DNA of 7,464 bases. It comes from Aquabacter sp. GTDB lineage: Bacteria; Pseudomonadota; Alphaproteobacteria; Rhizobiales; Xanthobacteraceae. The translations under genes and the position numbers were made by a program. The notes under the pieces were generated by a model. That model was not told the origin of the DNA. It did not search any database and saw only the letters and a program-made list of their open reading frames with translations. Numbering within the stretch: the stretch's first letter is position 1; the number at the start of each line of letters is the position of its first letter. The DNA lies in contig JASBUY010000169.1 of the NCBI GenBank assembly GCA_030147645.1, positions 1 through 7,464 on the forward strand. The letters are read 5' to 3'. Positions 1 through 5,911 of the stretch are shown here, piece by piece.

Positions 1-105
1 GCCCTGTGCATGGGCCGGATTTGCAAGGCTGCTGGCGAACCCCAGCGCCGCGAGTGCGGCGGCCGTGGTGGCGAAGCGGGCGAACGTGGTCATACGCGGG
101 TTCAT
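1..105 (-). CDS. Signal-peptide end of an unknown secreted protein (partial, cut by left edge)
   Basis: Reading the minus strand from the ATG at 105-103 gives 35 open codons running off the left edge. The peptide has a short basic start (Met-Asn-Pro-Arg, then Arg at residue 10), a hydrophobic Ala/Leu/Gly core at about residues 12-26, and a good signal peptidase I site, Ala-His-Ala before Gln-Gly (residues 32-35). This is a typical Sec signal peptide, so the product is probably periplasmic or secreted. A second in-frame ATG lies at 93-91. AGGA directly abuts the first ATG and is 12 bases before the second, so the ribosome site does not settle the start. The gene follows wecB on the same strand after 100 bases and could be co-transcribed with it. 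The mature protein is outside the window, so no function can be given. Confidence 0.7.
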   Translation of the reverse strand, partial: MNPRMTTFARFATTAAALAALGFASSLANPAHAQG

Positions 106-205
106 TCCTGTCTTGCGCGGTCCGTGTGCACGCGGCCGCGAGCGCCCAAATCCCGCGGGATCTGGTCAAAACTGGGAAAGGCTGAACCCTGTCCGGCCGC
201 GTGTG
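106..205. other. Gap between wecB and the left-edge gene, with two 10-base palindromes
   Basis: The 100-base gap contains two perfect palindromes, CGCGGCCGCG (131-140) and TCCCGCGGGA (151-160), and a weak 5-bp hairpin TGTGT/ACACA at 202-218 that overlaps the wecB stop. No T-run follows any of them, so no intrinsic terminator is evident after wecB. In DNA this rich in GC, short palindromes of this type may be chance. Confidence 0.3.
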
Positions 206-1360
206 TCAAGGATACACAGGCGCGGCGAGGGGCTGGAACGGCTCAATTGCGCGTCCAGTGAGGGCGGCAACGATGCGTTCGCAGGCCTTTCCGTCACCAT
301 AGGGATTGGACCTCCGCGCGAATTGATGGTGGCGGGCGGGATCATCGAGAAGGGCCGTTACGGCAGCAATGATCCGCTCGCGGTCGGTGCCCACAAGTTC
401 CACCGTGCCGGCCGCAACGGCTTCCGGGCGCTCGGTCACGTCGCGCATCACCAGGACCGGCTTTCCGAGCGAGGGCGCTTCTTCCTGTACGCCACCGGAA
501 TCGGTCAGGACCAGATGGCAGCGCCGCATCAGATAAACGAAGGGGAGATATTCCAGCGGTGCGATGAGGTGGACGTTGGATTGCCCGCCGAGGAGGCGGT
601 GGACCGGCTCGCGCACATTGGGATTGAGGTGGACGGGATAGACGATCTCCACGTCCTCTCGCGCCGCGATGCGGGCCAGCGCCTCGCAAATCGCGATGAA
701 TCCGGCGCCGAAATTCTCGCGCCGGTGGCCGGTCACCAGAATGAGCCGGCGGGCTGGATCGAGGAAGGGGAATTGCGCTTCGAGCGCGCTGCGGACCGTC
801 GCATCCGCGTCGATCCGCCCCAAGGCGAGAAACAGCGCGTCGATGACCGTGTTTCCGGTCACGAAAATCTGACCCGCGATCCGCTCGCGGCTGAGATTGT
901 CCGCCGCAACCGGAGTGGGCGCAAACAGGAGCGCGCAAAGGCGATCGGCCACTTGCCGGTTCATCTCCTCCGGCCAGGGCTGGGCGAGGTGATAGGTGCG
1001 AAGCCCCGCCTCCACATGGCCCACCGGAATGCGGCGATGGAAGGCGCACAGCGCGGCGGCCAGGGCGGTGGAGGTATCCCCATGCACGAGGACGCGGTCG
1101 GGCTGCACCGCCTCAAGCACGGGATCGAGGGCGGTCAGGATCCGGCTCACCACACCGTTGAGCGTCTGATTGGGCACCATCACATCCAGGTCGTAATCGG
1201 GGACGATTTGAAACAGGGATAGAACCTGGTCCAGCATGGCCCGGTGCTGGCCGGTGACACAGACGATCGAGGTGAGGCTCGGGTCGGCGTCAATGGCCTT
1301 CACCAGCGGCGCCATCTTGATCGCCTCGGGTCGTGTACCGAATACAGACAGAACGCGCAT
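206..1360 (-). CDS. wecB: UDP-N-acetylglucosamine 2-epimerase, non-hydrolysing (WecB type)
   Basis: A 384-residue cytoplasmic enzyme that interconverts UDP-GlcNAc and UDP-ManNAc. It has the full length of the family and the GT-B-like two-domain layout. Visible motifs are GTRPEAIKMAPL (8-19), TGQHR (36-40), VHGDTSTALAAA (92-103), HVEAGLRT (115-122), PEEMNRQ (130-136), TGNTVIDAL (168-176), TGHRREN (210-216), YPVHLNPNVR (241-250) and DSGGVQEEAPSLGKPVL (287-303). Residues matching the E. coli WecB active site are present: Arg10, Lys15, Asp95, Glu117, Glu131 and His212. This argues for the non-hydrolysing epimerase rather than the hydrolysing NeuC type. The ATG has a strong ribosome site, GGAAGGGA at 1375-1368, 7 bases away. 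With an NfrA-like gene close by, the likely role is to supply UDP-ManNAc for a surface polysaccharide. A role in another ManNAc glycan (O-antigen, capsule) is the alternative. Confidence 0.95.
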   Translation of the reverse strand: MRVLSVFGTRPEAIKMAPLVKAIDADPSLTSIVCVTGQHRAMLDQVLSLFQIVPDYDLDVMVPNQTLNGVVSRILTALDPVLEAVQPDRVLVHGDTSTALAAALCAFHRRIPVGHVEAGLRTYHLAQPWPEEMNRQVADRLCALLFAPTPVAADNLSRERIAGQIFVTGNTVIDALFLALGRIDADATVRSALEAQFPFLDPARRLILVTGHRRENFGAGFIAICEALARIAAREDVEIVYPVHLNPNVREPVHRLLGGQSNVHLIAPLEYLPFVYLMRRCHLVLTDSGGVQEEAPSLGKPVLVMRDVTERPEAVAAGTVELVGTDRERIIAAVTALLDDPARHHQFARRSNPYGDGKACERIVAALTGRAIEPFQPLAAPVYP

Positions 1361-1441
1361 GAATGTGTCCCTTCCACTTTACCCCGGTTCCCGTACCGCC
1401 GGTCGGTGCTCCCGGCACCCCGCCGCAGATGCGATCGGTGC
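1361..1441. promoter_or_regulatory. Divergent intergenic region between wecB and the DUF4434-like gene
   Basis: These 81 bases separate two divergent starts and should hold the promoters for both wecB (minus) and the DUF4434-like gene (plus). The wecB ribosome site (1368-1375) is clear. A small hairpin, GGTGC/GGCAC-C with a 5-base loop, lies at 1405-1419. No convincing -10/-35 pair or operator was seen, so the promoter call rests only on the gene layout. Confidence 0.4.
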
Positions 1442-2479
1442 ATGAGGGTGCGTCCGCCGCTGGTTCGTGACATCGCAAGGCGCTTGCCGCAAGGGCCGGC
1501 GCGCGCGCGCTTGGGTCGCCGGGCGCTGCTGGGTGCCGCAGCGGGGGGGCTCGTAGCCATGCTGGCGGGCTCCACTCGCGATCCCTGGCGGCTGGCGCGG
1601 CCGCTCGATGGGTCCTTCATTCAGCCCTGGCGCGATGACCTCGCCTTGTCGGGCACGCAATGGGCGGAACGGGTCGCGAGCGCGCGGCAATTGGCCTGCC
1701 GGCATCTGGTGCTGCAATGGACGCGGCACGGGGACGATTACACGCTCGATGCCGAGTTGATCTTGCGCCTGCTGGATTTCGTGCTCGCGGCCGGCTGCCG
1801 GCTGGAGGTGGGCCTGCCCTATGAGGCGGATTATTGGACGGTACTGGAAGGGCGGGGGACGCGCGGCCGCTCGCAGTTGTTGGAGGCCGCCGGGCGCGGG
1901 TGCGAGGCCTTCCTTGCGGCCGCGACCTTTGCCGGCCATCCCGCTTTCGCCGGATGGTACATTCCCTATGAGATCGACCAAGCGAGCTGGGTGCGCCCCG
2001 ACGATATTGCGGCGCTTTCGACCCTCTTGCGGCGGCTGAAGGCGGCAGCGGCCGCGACGCCCCTGTCCATTTCCTGCTTCCACAGCCGCAACGATTCCGT
2101 TCGCTCGCTCGTGGATCTGTTTGATGCGCTTCCCGAGTTGGCGGGCGTGCGCCTCCTGGTGCAGGACGGAGTGGGGGTGTTCGGCCTGTCCAATTATCGC
2201 CTGCTTGATACCGCCTTCGCCTACCTGCGGCGGCTTGGCCGGCCGTTCGACGTGGTGGTGGAGGTGTTCGACCAGCATCCGAGCGATCAACTGGAGCCGG
2301 GCGCGTTCGCGGCGGACGCGGCCGCCTTTTCTCGGGTTTCGGCGCAGCTCGAGCTTGCTGCCGCCAGCGGGGCCGAGCGCCTGATCGCCTTCGCCCTTCA
2401 CCCCTATCTCACCGGTCCCGCGCCCGGCGCCGCACATCTGCGCGCGGCCTATGAGCGGGCGCTCGCTTTGTCTCAATAA
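1442..2479 (+). CDS. DUF4434-like exported protein, probable TIM-barrel glycoside hydrolase-like
   Basis: A 345-residue protein from the ATG at 1442. The frame stays open back to 1244, but that part overlaps wecB antisense and has no family-like sequence. The N-terminus has a Tat-like signal: GRRALLGAAAGG at residues 25-36, followed by a hydrophobic stretch to about residue 43. The mature part opens with GSFIQPW (57-63), the DUF4434 hallmark as I recall it. It continues with barrel-strand-like segments: LVLQW (89-93), LEVGLPYEADYW (121-132), GWYIPYEIDQASW (171-183), LSISCFHSR (208-216), VRLLVQDGVGV (236-246) and FDVVVEVFD (269-277). Glu177 and Glu274, at strand ends, are candidate acid/base and nucleophile residues (inference). 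The gene is divergent from wecB and its end overlaps that of the nfrA-like gene by 7 bases. From memory, E. coli nfrBA is followed by ybcH, a similar protein, which would support a periplasmic glycan-processing role. No clear Shine-Dalgarno sequence precedes the ATG, so the exact start is moderately sure. Confidence 0.8.
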   Translation: MRVRPPLVRDIARRLPQGPARARLGRRALLGAAAGGLVAMLAGSTRDPWRLARPLDGSFIQPWRDDLALSGTQWAERVASARQLACRHLVLQWTRHGDDYTLDAELILRLLDFVLAAGCRLEVGLPYEADYWTVLEGRGTRGRSQLLEAAGRGCEAFLAAATFAGHPAFAGWYIPYEIDQASWVRPDDIAALSTLLRRLKAAAAATPLSISCFHSRNDSVRSLVDLFDALPELAGVRLLVQDGVGVFGLSNYRLLDTAFAYLRRLGRPFDVVVEVFDQHPSDQLEPGAFAADAAAFSRVSAQLELAAASGAERLIAFALHPYLTGPAPGAAHLRAAYERALALSQ

Positions 2480-4728
2480 GACAGGAAAGCGCTGGCGAAG
2501 ACGCCTTGCGCCCGCTCGTCCCCGGCGAGCCGGAAGCGGTATTGCAGCGTCAGGTCCACATAGGATTGGGGCGCCTCATAAAGCCCTTCTCGAAACCAGA
2601 AGCGCATGTTCGCCCCAGGCCCCGCGCCCAGCGCACCGGGCGTCGCCAGGACGGAATCATAGGCCCCGCCGATGGCGAGGAAGGGGGTGAAGACGATGCG
2701 ATCGCTCAGCGGGTCCAGGCGATAAGAGCGGCCGAGGCGCGCCTCGAAATTGCCGATCGTCTCGGGATTGAGCGCGAAATAGTCACCTTCCCCATAGAAC
2801 TGCCAATAGAGCCAGTCCGGCACGTCCACCCGAAGGTCGGACCCTTCGCCGGCGGAATAGGCGATGCGGAACAGCCAGTCCGTGCGCGCATATTCCCCGA
2901 TGGGGAAGAGATGGCTGATTTCCAGCACCAGATTCTGGTCGCTGAGCGGCTTCCAGCGGGCGCCCACGCTGCCCTGGACCGTCCCCCAGCCTGTGGCGCC
3001 GCCGCTTTCGTCATAAAGCGTTTCGAAAGCGCGGAAGAAGACTTCCACCAGCGCGCCGTTGCGATAGCCGATCACCGGCGGGCGCCAATAAAGTTCAAGC
3101 CCGGCCTGGACCGCATGGCCAACACCCGGCGGCGGCGCGAGCGCGGTGCTCGGCATCACCCCCACCGCGCCATAGCTCACGGAGGAATAGACGCCCCAGC
3201 TGCGCTCCAGGTCGGCGACTTCGCGCTTGATGCCGAACTCGGTCTGGGCAGGCAAAGGGAGAGTCCCGCCACGGTGTGCGTCGAGCGCATCCTTGAAATA
3301 GGCGATGGCCTGCTCGTTGGCGACCTCGCGCTTGGCCACATAAGCGGCGTCCAGCAAGGAGGGGCCGCGCAGTTCACCGAAGGCCTTGGCCTTGTCGAAA
3401 TAGGCCAGCGCTTCCTGGTCCGCCCCCACCTGATTGGCGAGATAAGCGATATCCAGTGGCGGGAAGGGCGCGAACGTGCCTGCGGCGAGATCGGCGAGAA
3501 AGCGCTTTTCGGCTTCGCCCTTGCGCTTCAGCACGACCAGCGCGCCGATGGCGCCGCGCTCCATGGTCGCGCGATCGGCGGCCGACGGCGCGGTGGCGGC
3601 GCCAAGATCGAAGGCGGCCAGAGCCTCTTCCTGGCGCTCCAAGGCCTGGAGCGCGAAAGCGCGGCGAGCGGCGACGTCATAGCTCAATTCGCCACGGAGC
3701 GGGGCGAGAGCGTCGAGCGCTTTCTGGGGTTGCTTCGCGACAAGATACGCATCCGCCAGCGAGAGGCGGGCATTCCGGATTTCCGCGGCGGGCAGCCCTC
3801 CCTCCTTCAGGGCGGCGGCGAAGTCCTGGGCGGCGAGGGTGGGGCGCGCGAGCTTCTGATAGGCATAGGCCCGCTGCATCAGCACCTGCGCCTTGCGCGG
3901 AACCTCCTTGAGGGCCTCGGTCGCGGCCTGGACGGCGTCGGCCGTGCGTCCCGCCGCCGACAAAGCCGTGATCAGTAGCAGCCGATAGGCTTCATCCTGC
4001 GGCGCGGCCGCAACAGCAGCGCGCGCCTCGGTGGCGGCGGCATCATATTGCTTGGCGGCGTAGGCCTTGTAGGCCTTATCCGCCGCCGCATAGGCGCGTT
4101 CGGCGGCCGTCGGCGCCGGAACGGCGGCCGTCGGCTTGGGGGCGCCCATATCAGGCGCGGCCGGCGGAGGGGCGAAGGTCGCAGCCGGAGGAGGGGGCGG
4201 CGGTGCAGCGGGTGCAGCAGGCGCTGGCTCAGGACCCGCCGGCGCAGGGGCCGTCAGTGCAGGAGCAGCAGCCGTCGGCGCAGGAGGGTCGGGCCGGACC
4301 GGCTCGGGCTGGGGCTCCGGCGCGGGGGGAGGGGGCGGTTTCAGGCGCTCAGCGATTTCAGCGGCGCGTTCTGCGAGTCTCGGGTCGGTGACGCCGAGCG
4401 CCTGCGCCTGCTGTACGGCCGCTTGCGCTTCCTGCAGGCGCCCGGCGGCGATGAGCACGTCGATCAGCAACAGGCGCCAGCGCACCACGTCCGGCGCGAG
4501 CGCCAGGGCGGAGCGGGCCTTGTCGGCGGCCTCGGCATAATCCCCGGCCGCGAAGGCCTTGTAGGCTTGGTCTGCCAGAGACCAGGCCGGGCCGTTGGCG
4601 TCGGGCTGCGCCAATGCAGGCGCACATCCCCCCATCGCCACCGCCAGGGCAAGCAATGACGCGCCGGCCCATCGGCGCAGACGCCGAACGGCCCGGGATG
4701 CGGCAGGGGAAGGAATCGCCACGATCAT
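2473..4728 (-). CDS. nfrA: NfrA-like outer-membrane TPR/beta-barrel polysaccharide export protein
   Basis: A 751-residue protein, shorter than E. coli NfrA (about 990). It starts with a Sec signal peptide: basic RRLRRW (15-20), a hydrophobic core at 21-32, and a likely cut after Ala-Leu-Ala (38-40). A TPR-like helical unit (47-128) is followed by a Pro/Ala-rich linker (131-205). A second, closely similar unit (about 211-280) leads into further TPR helices up to about residue 505. The C-terminal third (about 509-751) matches the NfrA C-terminal barrel domain: WRPPVIGYRNG (548-558), FFRAFETLYDESGG (564-577), GARWKPLSDQNLVLE (589-603), a WLYWQFY stretch (639-645), and an aromatic-rich end with a final Tyr as in outer-membrane barrels. 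In E. coli NfrA acts with NfrB and WecB in making and exporting the N4 glycan receptor. The layout also resembles BcsC/PgaA exporters. The ATG at 4728 is fixed by an in-frame TAA at 4755-4753 and is the only ATG before residue 32. It has no clear Shine-Dalgarno sequence. A CtrA box lies just upstream. Confidence 0.88.
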   Translation of the reverse strand: MIVAIPSPAASRAVRRLRRWAGASLLALAVAMGGCAPALAQPDANGPAWSLADQAYKAFAAGDYAEAADKARSALALAPDVVRWRLLLIDVLIAAGRLQEAQAAVQQAQALGVTDPRLAERAAEIAERLKPPPPPAPEPQPEPVRPDPPAPTAAAPALTAPAPAGPEPAPAAPAAPPPPPPAATFAPPPAAPDMGAPKPTAAVPAPTAAERAYAAADKAYKAYAAKQYDAAATEARAAVAAAPQDEAYRLLLITALSAAGRTADAVQAATEALKEVPRKAQVLMQRAYAYQKLARPTLAAQDFAAALKEGGLPAAEIRNARLSLADAYLVAKQPQKALDALAPLRGELSYDVAARRAFALQALERQEEALAAFDLGAATAPSAADRATMERGAIGALVVLKRKGEAEKRFLADLAAGTFAPFPPLDIAYLANQVGADQEALAYFDKAKAFGELRGPSLLDAAYVAKREVANEQAIAYFKDALDAHRGGTLPLPAQTEFGIKREVADLERSWGVYSSVSYGAVGVMPSTALAPPPGVGHAVQAGLELYWRPPVIGYRNGALVEVFFRAFETLYDESGGATGWGTVQGSVGARWKPLSDQNLVLEISHLFPIGEYARTDWLFRIAYSAGEGSDLRVDVPDWLYWQFYGEGDYFALNPETIGNFEARLGRSYRLDPLSDRIVFTPFLAIGGAYDSVLATPGALGAGPGANMRFWFREGLYEAPQSYVDLTLQYRFRLAGDERAQGVFASAFLSY

Positions 4729-4750
4729 GGGACTGACCGTGGGCGAGCGC

Positions 4751-4773
4751 GGTTAATTGCCGGTTAAGGTTAA
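4751..4773 (-). promoter_or_regulatory. CtrA-type binding site (full TTAA-N7-TTAAC box plus extra half-site)
   Basis: On the minus strand, reading toward nfrA, there are three TTAACC hexamers at 4773-4768, 4767-4762 and 4756-4751. The last two form TTAA-CCGGCAA-TTAAC, an exact match to the consensus of the alphaproteobacterial cell-cycle regulator CtrA (TTAA-N7-TTAAC). TTAA is rare in this GC-rich window, so a cluster of three next to a start codon is unlikely to be chance. The box ends 22 bases before the nfrA ATG. Such a position suits either activation of a very short-leader transcript or repression over the promoter. Binding itself is inferred. Confidence 0.7.
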
Positions 4774-4803
4774 CCCGGATTTTCAAAAGCAACGGCAAAC
4801 GCT

Positions 4804-4920
4804 TAGAGCACGTTCCGATCTGATTGCATCGCATTCAGATCGGTAAAACGTTCTCTGCCACCAATTTTAGAGACTGATTCACCGATCAGGTTGATTCAAC
4901 CTGATCGGATCAGGCTCTAG
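4804..4920. repeat. Paired-hairpin intergenic repeat element
   Basis: Two imperfect hairpins stand side by side. In the first (4805-4856), AGAGCACGTT pairs with AACGTTCTCT with one mismatch, CCGATCTGA (4815-4823) pairs perfectly with TCAGATCGG (4835-4843), and an inner TGC/GCA closes a 3-base loop. In the second (4868-4919), TAGAG and CTGAT pair with ATCAG and CTCTA around a mismatch and a 3-base bulge, then CCGATCAGGTTG (4882-4893) pairs perfectly with CAACCTGATCGG (4897-4908) over an ATT loop. Both share the AGAG...CCGATC theme, and the whole is AT-richer than the flanks. Similar dyads are, from memory, common between genes in Hyphomicrobiales. It sits between the end of the SDR gene and the nfrA promoter and may end or slow transcription in both directions. 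No U-tract of classic terminator type is seen. Confidence 0.75.
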
Positions 4921-4950
4921 AATCGCCGGTCGCTGGCTTGGGTCCAGGAT

Positions 4951-4971
4951 GGCCGCGCGATCCTCGCGGCC
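4951..4971 (-). terminator. GC-rich hairpin after the SDR gene, possible weak terminator
   Basis: GGCCGCG (4951-4957) and CGCGGCC (4965-4971) form a perfect 7-bp stem with a 7-base loop, about 40 bases after the SDR stop. There is no T-run after it on the minus strand, so it is at best a weak or factor-assisted end. The larger hairpins at 4868-4919 lie next in line for a transcript that reads through. Confidence 0.35.
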
Positions 4972-5009
4972 GGTGGCTCTGCACCTCCCTATGTCGGCGC
5001 AGTACCGCG

Positions 5010-5822
5010 TCAGGCGGATTCGGGGCGCCGGGTGGTCGCGGCGAGGCCTCCATCCACCAGCAATTCGGTGCCGGTGATATAGGACGCCCGGTCGGAGGCC
5101 AGGAACAGCGCGGCTTCCGCCACGTCGAAAGCGGTCCCCATGCGGCCCAGCGGGCATTGCGCCGCGCGCGCCGCCTTCATGGCCTCAAGGCCCGCCCCGC
5201 CATAGGAGGAGGCCACCGTCTTTTCGATGCGCGGCGTGTCGATGAGGCCGGGCACCACCGTGTTCGCGCGAATGCCGAACGGGGCATTCTCCACCGCCAG
5301 CAGGCGCAGATAATGGATGAGCGCCGCCTTGGTCGCGCCATAGGCGAGATGGGGGTAGCCCACTTCCCGCATGCCGGCGATGGACGAGGTGGCAAGGATC
5401 ACGCCGCTGCCCTGCGCCCGCATGGCCGGGAGCACCTTGGTCGCCGCCACATGCAACGCCGTGAGGTTCGCGTCGCTGATGCGCCGCCAGTCGGCAGCGG
5501 ATGTATCCATTGAGGGGCCAGCCTTGCCGATCCCCACGTTGAAATAGAGGATATCGACGCGCCCCTGTTCGGCCAGCACTGCCTCAAGGCAGGCGCCGAG
5601 CGCCACATCGTCCGCCACATCCACCGCGACCGCCGAGCCGGTGCCACCGTCTGCGATGATGAGGTCCAGAGTCTCCTGCGCGGCCGACAGGTCGCGGTCG
5701 GCCACCACCACATGGGCGCCCGCGCGCGCGAAAGCGACGCTCACCGCCTTGCCGATGCCCCACCCCGGTCCAATGGAGCCGCCGCCGAGCACGACGGCCA
5801 CGCGATCACGAAGCTCACCCAT
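5010..5822 (-). CDS. SDR-family NAD(P)-dependent oxidoreductase
   Basis: A 270-residue classical short-chain dehydrogenase/reductase, cytoplasmic, oxidising or reducing an alcohol/ketone pair on an unknown substrate. The start at 5822 is chosen because AGGA (5834-5831) lies 8 bases upstream. An ATG 8 codons earlier has no such site. The cofactor loop is a Gly-rich GGGSIGPGWGIG (13-24), slightly longer than the usual TGxxxGIG. Asp42 at the end of the second strand (VVVADRD) favours NAD(H) over NADP(H). The usual NNAG motif is replaced by NVGIG (95-99). The catalytic set is Asn119, Ser147, Tyr161 and Lys165 (YGATK). The C-terminal part has the standard VVPGLIDTP and the ending TGTELLVDGG. It follows the Bug-family gene by 89 bases on the same strand and is probably the last gene of that operon. 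Confidence 0.9.
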   Translation of the reverse strand: MGELRDRVAVVLGGGSIGPGWGIGKAVSVAFARAGAHVVVADRDLSAAQETLDLIIADGGTGSAVAVDVADDVALGACLEAVLAEQGRVDILYFNVGIGKAGPSMDTSAADWRRISDANLTALHVAATKVLPAMRAQGSGVILATSSIAGMREVGYPHLAYGATKAALIHYLRLLAVENAPFGIRANTVVPGLIDTPRIEKTVASSYGGAGLEAMKAARAAQCPLGRMGTAFDVAEAALFLASDRASYITGTELLVDGGLAATTRRPESA

Positions 5823-5853
5823 CACTTTCGTCCTGACATCTCTCAATTCAGAT

Positions 5854-5899
5854 GCCGCCGCGCGCGGCGGCGGTGGCGCGGACCCTTAGGGCCCGCGCC
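5854..5899. other. Two GC-rich hairpins between the binding-protein gene and the SDR gene
   Basis: A perfect 18-base palindrome, GCCGCCGCG with CGCGGCGGC, occupies 5854-5871. Next to it, GGCGCGG (5875-5881) and CCC pair with GGG and CCGCGCC (5893-5899) around a TTA loop with one A/C mismatch. On the minus strand they come after the binding-protein stop and before the SDR ribosome site. With no T-run they look more like an mRNA-stabilising or attenuating structure than a full terminator. Binding-protein genes often have such hairpins behind them, which keeps their message in excess. Confidence 0.55.
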
Positions 5900-5911
5900 T
5901 GTTCCCGCACC

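Noticed and set aside
131..160. Palindromes CGCGGCCGCG and TCCCGCGGGA as an operator pair
   Set aside because: They differ from each other, are made almost wholly of G and C, and similar short palindromes occur elsewhere in the window (for example 6947-6956).
65..1222. A 385-codon open frame on the plus strand opposite wecB
   Set aside because: It is antisense to a certain wecB, has Arg/Gly/His-rich composition and shows no family motifs. Long open antisense frames are normal in GC-rich DNA.
1244..1441. N-terminal extension of the DUF4434-like protein back to an ATG at 1244
   Set aside because: The extra 66 residues overlap wecB antisense, look unlike protein, and would bury the Tat-like signal inside the chain.
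2506..3978. A 490-codon open frame on the plus strand opposite nfrA
   Set aside because: It is the codon-position mirror of nfrA, with no signal, motif or ribosome site of its own.
4620..4728. Lipoprotein signal in NfrA (Gly-Gly-Cys at residues 33-35)
   Set aside because: The position -3 residue is Met rather than Leu, and a better signal peptidase I site, Ala-Leu-Ala before Gln41, follows at once. An outer-membrane barrel end also favours ordinary cleavage.
4804..4920. CRISPR array, tRNA or classic intrinsic terminator in the hairpin region
   Set aside because: There are only two unequal dyads with no spacers of even length, no cloverleaf fits, and no T-run follows the stems.
5823..5846. 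Upstream ATG at 5846 as start of the SDR gene
   Set aside because: The ATG at 5822 has AGGA at the right distance and begins directly with the first strand of the fold. The extra 8 residues add nothing recognisable.
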